From: Isoetes taiwanensis
Taxonomy: Eukaryota; Streptophyta; Lycopodiopsida; Isoetales; Isoetaceae
Assembly: GCA_021234155.1 (NCBI GenBank)
Contig: JAJEKV010000036.1
Location: forward strand, 3,251,070-3,315,069
DNA: 64,000 nucleotides
Direction of reading: 5' to 3'
Positions 54,100-64,000 of this stretch are shown piece by piece; within the stretch, counting starts at the first letter, position 1; every line of letters starts with the position of its first letter. The notes under the pieces are model-generated. The model worked only from the letters and a program-made list of their open reading frames with translations. It was not told the DNA's origin and ran no database searches. A program made the translations under genes and the position numbers.

Positions 54100-54520
54100 T
54101 CGCCCTGAGGGCACCTCTTCCAATGATCCTTGGCGGGTTCTTCATCTTTGGGCGGAGGTTGTTGTCTTTGCCTCTTTGATCTTTTCCATTCTTTGCCTAA
54201 AATCTTCTACCCCGGTTCCTCATTCTCCTCATCTCGCACCCCCGATTGTTGTTCTCGTGGTTCAAGCGACGCCTTCCTCTACATCTTGATCATTCAATGT
54301 GTTGGGGACCACATCCTCTCCATCCCGATTGTCCCCTTCCCGTGTTTCCATGACAACGGCATTGACTTCGGATCCCTAGCAACCTCTTCCTCGAACTTTG
54401 AGGTCGCCTCAATCATGTCCTCGAGTATTCACCGGTCGCCCCCGCCGGTCACGTTGATGTTCTCTTTTCTTCTCCCTAAATAGTGGCAAATCCACGAGAG
54501 CCAAGGGTCGCCTTTTTTTT
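54100..54520 (-). pseudogene. Charged C-terminal gene fragment, unrecognised
   Basis: On the minus strand pieces such as EDVVPNTLNDQDVEEG, GKEWKRSKRQRQQPPPKDEE and HWKRCPQGE follow one another with shifts. The composition is alternately acidic and basic, like a nuclear protein tail. The plus-strand 117-aa frame at 54130-54483 is probably its shadow. Confidence 0.25.
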
Positions 54521-55580
54521 GAGCTCTAGTCAATCGAGCTCTTGTCCCGCCTCGTAATGGATTGCACTTCATTTATGGTTGTAGAGGAGAAAAGGTGTTT
54601 GGAAGAGCGAAGTCAGGTCAGGATCATTTTGGAAGCTCTTTGACTTTTTCTCGCCTAACATGACATCGAAGTTGCCGAATATCTCAGACAAGCTTAATTT
54701 CCAGCTTCTCGTCTGTCTCAAAAGACAATGTTTTATAGCCCTCGACACCGCAGCTCGGGCTTAAAAGCACCACCGAAAAGAAGTCAAGAACAATGCAACC
54801 TTCCAACATCAACTTCTCAGACTAGATAGGTGCACGCCCTACTTTCCAACCGATTACGCGACGAAATATTCCTCCCCACTGGCCGACCCTTGTCGCACTA
54901 AGGACGATCTGACCAATAAGTCATAGGAAAACAAATGTTAGAAACATTCATAGTCAACAACAAAAATTGGGTGGGCTCCCAATTTGAAATGCATACCGCC
55001 GCACACTCATGATCGCAAATTCTTTTCGATGTCCCTCGCTTTTCTCAGAAATGCTTGGGAAACTTAGCATATTGCTTAGATGGTCTGAATTGGCGAAGCA
55101 AAATATTTATTTCCTCAGACAGATGGCGAGAGCCAAGGCTGCGTCTCGGGCAACATACATTAGCGTGACAAGACATTGCAACTCTCGAACTCTAGAGGTA
55201 GAAGGCTTCGCCGGTGTCCTCCCAAACACTACCGCCACCGCCTATTGTCTTCATATGGATGATAGGCACTCATTGAGGCGATCCGCATAATAAATATAGC
55301 TATCCAAGAAAGTCATTGCCATCATCGCAAAAATCGGGTCAAGGAATTTTTCATAATCTTCCTTTGGCCATTTCTTTGTGTATATCTGAAGTCGATCCAA
55401 TGAAGGGCGTGTTGTTCACCACGCCCACGCACAAACCTCGCTGGACTAACGCGGAAACACTTGAACGGTTTGCCACCCTCCTCAACCGCCCAAGAAGATA
55501 TTCGCTTCACTTTGTTGTAGAGGGGACTCGGGAAGCTTTCCTTCTCCATCTCTTCAGCGTTCTCGCCCATCCAATCGATA

Positions 55581-56075
55581 CTACCGGGCGAACATAAGCA
55601 TCGATTCTCTGTGAATATGGGATGAGCTTGCCTCAAAGGCAACCATGTCTTGAAAAGGAAGTTTCTTCACTTCCTTCATGTATCTAATAAGGGCCCGCTC
55701 CATTGTTCCAATCTTCTTCAGCTCTAAGGCTCTGAATTTCATGGTACATCTCCCAGTATAATCCTTGCTTCCCTTCAGGAATGTGGTGCCATCCTTGATC
55801 TCCTTCATCAGCCTTTGCAGATCTGGAGAATGCATGGACTTTAATGGGCGACAGGAATTGTTGGTAAAAAGTCTGAGCCTATCTTTCACTTTAATTCTTT
55901 CTCCCTTCTCATCCTTCAATCGGTCTTCGTAAAATAACTGGGCAACTTCTGTGCACATTGACCACGATTCGTTATCAAGATATACAAAGTAGTCGTAGTC
56001 ACGCATAGTTGACTTTTTAATTGTTTGCAGCGCGGCAGCTTTCCAATCCTGCATGACACAGAAGGCATTAGACAA
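55581..56075 (-). CDS. Unrecognised 164-aa basic protein
   Basis: The uninterrupted minus-strand frame has natural composition: DYDYFVYLDNESWSMCTEVA, YEDRLKDEKGERIKVKDRLR, SPDLQRLMKEIKDGTTFLKG and ALIRYMKEVKKLPFQDM. Below 55650 another frame carries on with WARTLKRWRRKASRVPSTTK and VVNNTPFIGSTSDIHKEMAK to about 55330, broken by stops. Above 56075 the piece QANYDDVYGPCLMPS may be an upstream exon. It is probably part of a larger minus-strand gene, with family unknown. Confidence 0.45.
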   Translation of the reverse strand: MSNAFCVMQDWKAAALQTIKKSTMRDYDYFVYLDNESWSMCTEVAQLFYEDRLKDEKGERIKVKDRLRLFTNNSCRPLKSMHSPDLQRLMKEIKDGTTFLKGSKDYTGRCTMKFRALELKKIGTMERALIRYMKEVKKLPFQDMVAFEASSSHIHRESMLMFAR

Positions 56076-56159
56076 GGCCCATACACATCATCGTAATTTG
56101 CCTGCACTAGCAAAGCCAAATTAAGCTTGCAATTTCGTACCATCTGCACATCGAAGGAA

Positions 56160-57300
56160 ACCGGGCGGGCGCCAATTTCCTAACGGATCCCCAAATTGGG
56201 CTACCAATTTGCACTGCTCGCCTAATTGCCCTTAATTTGAATCGTAGTGTCAACAACAAATCCCAATTTGGCACCGGTGGATAGCAATTTAACCGCCAAA
56301 AATAATGGTGGTAGTGCACTCCGCACGTTAATAAGATCCACCACCTGAGTGCCCGTTTCCTTCTTAGGCTTCCCAGAATGCCCACCGGTTTCGGTGCCGT
56401 TGAATTTCTTCAAGAATACTTCTTCGTATAGTTTTCTTTGTTATGTCATTATTCTCCGGGTCGCATTACGTAACGCATTTCGATTGTTGTGAGATTTCCC
56501 CGCCAGACTCGGTGATTTCTTTTGGCATAAAAAAAGAATATCGGTTACGCCAAGTGCTTCCTTTCAGAGGCCATGCCAAAGCTTGTATGACAAGCTTGAG
56601 CAACCGTGGTCGATGGTTGCCATTTACAATCAAAATTTCGCCAAGATTTTGTGGTCCTCCTTCTTCCACTTAATTGCTCGCCTGCCCCTGTGGATCGAAC
56701 GGCATGACATCGCCATTGTGGAGGGTGCATCGATGGTTGATAAACGATTCGTAGAGAGTGTTCAAGTGTTTCCGACTTATGACCCTACAAGTCATATTTG
56801 CCTGGCTTTATGCATCTTGAACACATCGACTTCAATCTCAAGCCCACCCCCGAGGGTAGATTCTCTCCTTGTGCTTGATGCTTGCAATGGCGCCTGTGAC
56901 AACTCATGTTCCCTTCTCTCTCGTAGGACGCCGCCACCGATGGAGTGAACTTCACGACCGCCGGGCTAGTCTCCCGCTCTTCGCTTGAAGAACCGTATTA
57001 AAGACTCCCTCCCAACTATTTGGGCTCTGTGGTGAGATGTCCCGCCATGCCTCTTGGACGGACCAAATAAATGTTTTCCTCTGCTGAGAGGGTTCCCTCT
57101 TGACGAATCGTTGTTCTCCTCGCACTCACCGGGGCTTAATTCTTTGTCGCTCTACATTCCACCCAATACAAGTTTAGGGGCTTTATGGGGAATAAATAGC
57201 TGTAGCAGGTATCCTATCCTTCTTTGTTTCTTGCTCTCGGTCTCCATGGGGCGCTGGCGCTCAAGGCTTTGGCCGCCTCCCTCTTCTTGTATCTAGACTT
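56160..57300 (-). pseudogene. Unrecognised minus-strand gene fragments
   Basis: Frames at 56669-56466 (NLGEILIVNGNHRPRLLKLV, then YSFFMPKEITESGGEI) and near 56690-56730 (HNGDVMPFDPQGQ) look coding and adjacent. Palindromes of the AATTGGGC family lie at 56160-56230. There is no domain and no clear start. Confidence 0.3.
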
Positions 57301-60290
57301 TGCCACTTAGTATCATATACTTTAGGTTGGTTTTGCCTTGATATTCCGTGAACGGTGATTTACTGCTCGTTCCATTTGTGTTCTAATATCCATTTACGAC
57401 AACAGTAGTAGCCATCCAAGATATCCAGCTTCTTGACTTGATGCTCGAGCGCTAAACTTTCATATGAGTCTAAGCCCCATCCTCTATGAGTAAGAATGTG
57501 GGCTTTCCTTTATACTTGCATCATCATACATGGCTCGTAGCTAGAAAGTGGAACCTTATCACTAGACCTGTCCCATGATGGACCATTAAAGGGCATTTTG
57601 AAGGTTTACAAAAAATCATATAAAATCAAGGGCACAAAAACGCCAAAGCCTTCTAGGAGTTCATATATGGCGCTTATGGTTCACATAAAAATACACAAAA
57701 ATATATCAGCTCCCGCTCTGTGAGTTATGCACTAGCAAAACCCAAGGGGGTCAAGTACCAAAAGCTTCATGTTCACACAAAGTAAAACTGTCTTAACGAA
57801 AAGATTTTTTTTTGATTTTTTTGGCTATAATGTGATTTTTCTACACGAGATATAGAGCAAGACACAAAAACTCGCATCTCAATCCTAAGTCCAGGAAGGA
57901 AGATATAGCCATTCAAACATGATGGTCGGGACCGTTTTTCCGCTTTCCGAAACCAGATCGGTTCCTGTAAAGCTTGTGGTATAAAACAACAACTTTTCAA
58001 GGAGATAAATTTTGAGCTCAAATTTGGCATATAAGTAGTTCACGAGGTCCTCCATCCTAGAAAATGTTTGTTGAGTTTGAATTTGATGTTTTGACTTTTA
58101 TTTCTAATTTTAATTTTAGGGAATTTATACAAATGGGCAACATTGATACATATGACTCTAGGTTGTCCTCCAAAAATCACATTATGAAAGTTTATAAGAA
58201 TATGAAACCAATGCAAAAACAAGCTCGTGAAAAGAGTAAAAGACATGCTAAATAAAAAAAATAAAAACGATTTACATTCCTGCCCATTCTTGTCCACACC
58301 ATTTAAAAATCAATAATATACTTATGTTAGTCCATCTCACGCTGAGTTTTGGGACATGAGTAGCTCCCCTAACCACTTTGTTCACAAAAATATCTGTTGG
58401 TCATTATCTTGAGGATTGTATTAAAATAAATAGCATCAATTATATTATGTCTTCAATGTTTATTCTAGATTTGTGCCTTAAAGGTGTGACTTTACAAAAT
58501 CACATCCTCAAGTATCTCATATCAAGAAACAAATGCAAAAGAAGAACCAAGGAAAACTATGAAAAACTTTTCTATAAAACATCAAGATAGATCACATATT
58601 CAAGCAGTCTGATTCGTAATTCATCATTGGTCCAAATGATTGAAAGTTTAAAATCAATAATGGCATCACTTTAATCAATTTTGATCTCAACTTTGATATA
58701 GTTTACTTGTATGATTCTCTTGTAGGAGAAAATTAGTTGACTATGTGAGCTTGCGAATTTAAGGGTAAGATTGAAGCACAAAGAATTGAGAATTTATGAG
58801 GTACTTATGACCAATTGAACCTACATGGACCTCCACTTACACCTTTCAAAATCATGTGATCGGCTAAAAAGCCATAGTATCATTCTATGGGGCAAAATGG
58901 ATAAGACTAGTGAGAGATATATGCTCTATACAATTGGTCTCATGGACCATAAATGGTGATGCATGCTTATATAAATTGAAACCTTAGAAATAACATGTTA
59001 CTTTAACATGCAACTAGATTGTTAAGAAAGGTATGCATCTATGAAAAATATAATATACATGAAAGATAACCTATATGTAACATTATTCTACTTAGATGAC
59101 AATGCTTTATAGCAAACAACACATATATAAAGTTTACGCTAGTAAGAAATAAACAGATTTCTTTGTATTTTTTTTTCAATAAGGACATACAACCTATATA
59201 AGAGATCTCCATATAAGTCAATGTTCACATTTTCAACTATTTTATAGGCTTATATGGGAAAGGTAGTGTCTCTTCCATGAACTAAAGAACCATACATATA
59301 ATGTCATATATGGTCTAATTACATATTGTCATGGCTAAACTTCACAACATTCACTTAATTCATCAATAAACATCACTAAATATGACCATTGTGGAGTTTT
59401 GGAGCTATAATTGTGGAGTTAACTCAACTTTTATACTCTAATGTGTTAATCCCTAAATTGCATCATGTTTTAATCCCAAAAATTGCATGGTTACACTCTA
59501 GTTACCCTATATGTAAGTTGATAAGAGTTATATTCTATGTAGATATAAGTAGAATGCATCACTTATTACCCTTCATGGTATTATGGATGGTTGTTATTTG
59601 AGCATTTTAACATATACTTGGCTGTCACAGATTACGTATCGTAGATTCTTTTAGTAAATTGTGAGGTTAACATGACTTATGAACACTCCAAAAATCATGA
59701 GACTATAGTCGTATAGTTAGCAACTCATGGCCACAAGAATTAAAGTTAAAACTTGTTATAAATAAGAGAAATAATTCTCGAACCGCGTTTTTAAAAAATA
59801 GGGTTTGGCGGCTTCCACCAATGTTAGATAATAGCAAGAAAATATGGGAACATAAAACTCAATGTGTTCTATGATAAACAAGCAAATACCTCCAACTTTT
59901 AGCAAGGTTTAGGTCACTTTATGCTGAAAAATTCAGTTGCGCCGACTGGTGCAGAAACCGCCAAATTCTCTAATGTTTGAGCAATCACCCCCAGGTAGAG
60001 GTAGACCCCATTGGTCTTGAAATTCTCGAGGTCATTAAGAACAAGTGAAGACTCAAATGGTGCATGGCAGTTCAAAATCGGAATTTCGTTATGAGTTACA
60101 TGGGTTTATGGCGAGGTCATGTGGGCCGCCTGGGTCCATGATCGTGAATGGTTCCGTAGACGTCTAGTGTTATAACGGACGAAAAGCCCATCACTTGGGT
60201 TCAAACATCGATGAGGAAGTCATGATTTTCGCGACCTCTCCATGTCGATGACGATGTTCACAGTTCATTTTTCCTCGCCCTCTCTTCCCA
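57301..60290. other. AT-rich region without supported genes
   Basis: Frames do not exceed about 85 aa and show no motifs. From 58060 to 59800 the sequence is strongly AT-rich and looks like decayed intergenic DNA. No repeats beyond short words were noticed. Confidence 0.4.
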
Positions 60291-60589
60291 AAGAAAGCAA
60301 AGATCCTTGAGGTGGTTTGTCCGGGACCTGTGGTGAATATTCCCCATTCTATGCACCAGTACCATTCCTCAGCAAGCAACCGTCAAACTTCATGGGGCAG
60401 TCACCTGATGCCAGCCAACAGTTCTTTCTCTTCTTACATTTCTTGCATCTCTCTTGCTATAGCCTCTGCAAATGCAGGTGCGGGACCAGAACCCAAGCAC
60501 CGCTTTGTTCACGCCATTATAATTCACCAAGGCGGAGAAGTAGTGGTGAACTTGCAGGAAACTTGGGCGATGATTATCTAGAACAAATT

Positions 60590-60870
60590 GGTGGCAGCCC
60601 AATTTAGTAGGATCCTAGCATCGATTGGGCGTCAGCCCAATTCTCCGCTCAATTCATGGTGGGACTTGAGAGAATTTGAAGGAGGCAGTTTTCCTGGGAG
60701 CCAAATTGGGTGCAGCCCAATTTGGCGGATCTATGCACACCAAATTGGTGGCACTTATTTCTCCAGCTCAATTAATGGTGAGACTTGGGGAAATTTGAAG
60801 AGCGGACACATGGAATTAAGTGGGTGCCGCCCAATTTGGCGGACCTGAATTAGGCGCCCGCCCAATTTAC
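60590..60870. repeat. Tandem ~130-bp units with AATTGGGC...GCCCAATT palindromes
   Basis: Palindromes lie at 60593, 60623, 60702, 60740, 60812 and 60847. Between them ATGGTG(G/A)GACTTG(A/G)G, then GAATTTGAAG, repeats with a period of about 130 bp. A 70-aa minus ORF ends just upstream. Confidence 0.65.
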
Positions 60871-62670
60871 TCTACCAATCTACCACCATCCAAGGGAAAT
60901 CGTGGTATCGCCAAGTAAATTCGTCACTTCAGTAATCATAGAAAAAAGGATTAAGTTCTATTGCCCATGAGCGTAGTTAAGGTCTGAGAGGGCCTCTTGG
61001 AGAAAAAGGCCAATGTGCAAAATAAAAGCCCCTCAAGGAAGCAATTGATTGCCTATCTGAGTTACTTTACGGATATGCATTGCTGTGGGGACCGTAAATA
61101 GAAGAGGTTAATTGGTCGGTACTTTTAATTTCCTCCAAAGCAAAGTGGGATCTCCGGGGTTTATGATATGGCATACTCAACTGTGACATCAAGTTTATAT
61201 TAGATAGTAGTCAAACTTTGCCTCATGGTGGGGCGAGATGCCATCAGCCCCACTAAGATTCCTTGGTGCGAGAGTTTGAGCGATAGGACAATGAGCGGAG
61301 GAAGCGCCAGCAAGGATGGTGACAAGCGGCCGAAACACAAAAGGCGCCAGTGCTCGATCAGGCCAAGCGGCTGGTTGGGAGTATAGTGTGGCAGCAGGAT
61401 AGGGATAAGGCCAGTTTCGTGCGGTAAAAAATATATAGAGAAAGCGTGATGTTAAGCGAGCCAAAAAGCACAGAATTTTCTAAACTACGATCGAGGAGAA
61501 TGAAAGGCCTTTAAAGGTTATGGACCTTTCATGAGCGGAAGACAAGTGTCGGCATGTGAGAGTTTAGCCTTTTCAAATAAAAATGGGCCGTTGATGGGTT
61601 GAGTGTGAGGAATTAATTGTGGACCTTATTAATAAATGCCGCGGAGATTTTAAATTTCAAATCCGTCATTTAAAAGCCCTTAAATTTAATTGAGAGACAT
61701 GCGCATGTCGCCGCGATGTTTTAAGCGGGAAGTTGTGTTTAAAAGTTAAAGGCGGGACATATTACCCGAAATTAGGGGAGACATTTAATTTCAAAATAGG
61801 GAAATTACATTCAAAATTTTGAGGGAATTTGTGTTTAAATGTAGATCTTCAAACCTTTGTTTTTACAGCCTTTCACATTTTATTTCTATCTTTTTCTTCA
61901 AGAGCGCAAACATCTTGACCTTCATACTCATTGCCACCAAATCTCCAAGGTTTGTCTCTTGCTCCTCGATTTTATTCGCCATAGCTCGATGTGTATTCTT
62001 GCCAAATAATACCAAAGGATGTAATCATTCACGCCTTTTCATTCAAAGTGAACATTCATCCTCTTCCCCTCTTCATTCCACTTTGTTTATTCCACCTCTT
62101 CATTCCACGCCTTTTCTAGGTAAACACATTGATTTCCTCCTCATTCAAGATTTAGTTCGGTCACATTTTTTGAAGTTTGGACTTTGACATCTCTTTATCA
62201 CATTTACATAAACTCTAAGTTTGATCGATCCTTCCTTTTCACGAGGTGGTTATGCGAGGAATTGGTGTGCTATTTCCATTTTTTCTCCATGGTCGTTTGT
62301 TTGTCCCAGGCTGCCCTTTTTAAGTCCACCACCCTTGTGTGATCGAGGCCCTTCAATGCTCGATTGTATTTGTTTTGGTAGCTCAATGATAATTCCACTT
62401 GGGTATGCGGTCCAACCCCTCGTCCTTCAATCGATAAGGGGTTCTTTTTTTAGTGTCTACCTCGTTCGGTTTCATCTACACAAAGGGACAAATTGGGCGG
62501 CCTTGGTTTGTCCTTTGTGCTAGATAACCCGAAGATAGGTGAATTAGTAGGTTGACAGCGTATCTCAAGTTGTGCCTATTGTGCCTATTCTCATGTTGTC
62601 ACTTCCGAATGGGTTTCTCTCATAGCTAAATTGGTAGGTGCAGAGTCTGCCTTCTTCTGGGTTCTTCTAC
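60871..62670. other. Unassigned region
   Basis: Frames are short: 89 aa minus at 61195-61464, 122 aa plus at 61819-62187 (Ser/Phe-rich) and 100 aa plus at 62221-62523. No domain is seen. TTCATTCCAC repeats occur near 62070-62105. Confidence 0.3.
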
Positions 62671-62674
62671 AATC

Positions 62675-62820
62675 ACGACCAAATTGGGCGGGCAATTTGT
62701 CATGGTCATAACATTCGGGCAAGAACCTTTATTTGTACGGTGTGAGGCCCGCACGCATCTATACTAACCTCATATAAGCGCCTCATTCGGTTCAAATTGG
62801 GCGGCGCCCAATTTGCAACA
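62675..62820. repeat. AATTGGGC palindromes, distal cluster
   Basis: CCAAATTGGGCGGGCAATTT at about 62679 and the near-perfect 23-bp palindrome CAAATTGGGC/GCGCCCAATTTG at 62793-62815. Confidence 0.65.
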
Positions 62821-62829
62821 AGAGAATCT

Positions 62830-64000
62830 AAGGAACAAGATGGAATTTCATTGTCCGTCTACCCATTGAATGGCATTCCCCCATGTCCCTTTGCATTGCT
62901 TTCTCGTCTTCCTTACTCGATTTTAACACTACTAAAATCCTTGTATGAGGGGTTGTGTATCCTCTTTTAATGAATATCTAGTAGCAAAGGGAGTTGTGGG
63001 GCCAAATGACACGTGCCACTTCAAGGAAATATCGAATGGAGTAGTGGCGTACAAATTGTGGAGGAAGTGTTAGAAGGCCACCATACCACCCTTCCTTGGC
63101 CAGCTCGGATGCAAACACAATAGCGAAGCGGGGGCTCATTAGATTTCTGGAGAAGTGAAAATTAGCGTAATTAAATCTGGTATGCGTCTGACGGAGGTGG
63201 GAAAAGGAGACTGTAATAATTACCCTTCTTGAAAAGGATTGTAGTATGGCACTCTGCGACTCCATTATCGCCAGGAAGAGTTCATATCTGCTTTTCTTGG
63301 CCCCAGGTGATGCAGTTTGTGACCCGGTTTAAGGTTTCAAGTTTGTAGGGTATGCATGGCTGAAGGTTTCCCTCCCTTTAAAGTGAACATCCGTTGCGGG
63401 GGTTGCTTGTTGTTCTGCCGAAGCCAAGGATGCTCGTGAGATGGAACAATGACCTCGTCCCGTGTTGATGGAAGTGGAGTGTGAAGATATTGGCCCGCAA
63501 CACATAGCAGAGCCCGGAGATATAGTGTCGGCCCGGAGGCCTCGAGCATCAGAAGCACCCAAATTATGAGAAAGCGACATTACTTTTCATTCCTAATGCC
63601 CGGGAAGGTTGTAAGACCACAAATATTGCTCATCTCACCACTCGGAATGCTATCCTCGATTCTGAGGGACCTTGTGTTGCAAGAATAGGTGTTGCCTCAA
63701 GTTCTCTGAATCAAGTTGTTAACATGCGAAAGAATTCCTTGCCATGAAATCAAGTGATAAGGGTTACTTTTGTTTTAATGTTAGCCAACAACATGAAAGG
63801 TCCCGAAGAGTGGGACGACTAGTCTTTTAAGGGAATCTCGTTCTTGGGGCGTGGTACCCTTGGTCTTGGGATCTCAAAGGTCGGCATGTCTCTGAAATGG
63901 AAGGCCAATTTCTTGAGAGGATGCATGCAAGGCGGGACATAGTAGCGTAGCGCAAGCCTCGCTCCTCGGCGTTGGCATGTGAGGGGCGAGTGTTTTTCCA
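62830..64000. other. Unassigned right end
   Basis: Plus-strand pieces after 63580 (NIAHLTTRNAILDSEGPCVA, VASSSLNQVVNMRKN, FKGISFLGRGTLGLGISKVG) look weakly coding in shifting frames and run off the right edge. Minus frames at 63329-63580 are alternatives. No domain is recognised. Confidence 0.25.

Overview
The window looks like nuclear DNA of a land plant with a large, repeat-rich genome. The evidence is plant-type Ty3/Gypsy retroelements, primer-binding sites matching plant initiator tRNA-Met and tRNA-Gln, a CACTA-type DNA transposon, a fragment of a plant FRG/CHR28-like SNF2 helicase, and a DUF7869-like element of the kind I associate mainly with non-flowering plants. A fern, lycophyte or bryophyte is my guess; the sequence does not let me name a species. 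Most open frames are short or frame-shifted, so real gene content is low.

Layout. 1-1.8 kb: gag and the start of a protease from a minus-strand Gypsy element that runs off the left edge, cut by a small inverted-repeat element. 2.0-3.0 kb: an unrecognised minus-strand ORF. 3-12 kb: decayed sequence with many CACGC-type palindromes, a 3+3 unit foldback, and small minus-strand genes with TATA boxes, one of them a spliced acidic nuclear-type protein. 12.5-15.4 kb: a plus-strand DUF7869-like relic. 15.5-17.9 kb: a 105-aa ORF and a single-exon histone H3-fold gene with a tail of about 250 residues. 18.3-20.0 kb: a minus-strand LTR with an initiator-Met primer site. 20.5-33.96 kb: a 13.4-kb CACTA-like element with terminal inverted repeats and a 3-bp target duplication; it carries a captured SNF2 fragment, a tandem tRNA-like array and two long polypyrimidine tracts. 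34-40.4 kb: repeats and unassigned DNA. 40.4-52.0 kb: an unrecognised plus-strand coding exon split in frame by a complete 10.9-kb Gypsy element (two LTRs, 5-bp target duplication, tRNA-Gln primer site). 52-64 kb: sparse small ORFs among many copies of an AATTGGGC...GCCCAATT palindrome.

The most interesting object is the H3-like gene at 16.67-17.76 kb. It has a near-complete histone fold, a very long acidic/proline-rich tail, and a canonical ARTKQTAR start in another frame just upstream. It sits directly inside an LTR and primer-binding site on the same strand. The second is the split host exon with its precise insertion footprint. Many frames appear broken by single-base indels, and differences between the two LTRs of one element cluster at CAG/CTG sites. 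Part of the pseudogene look may therefore come from consensus errors, and several calls here depend on that.
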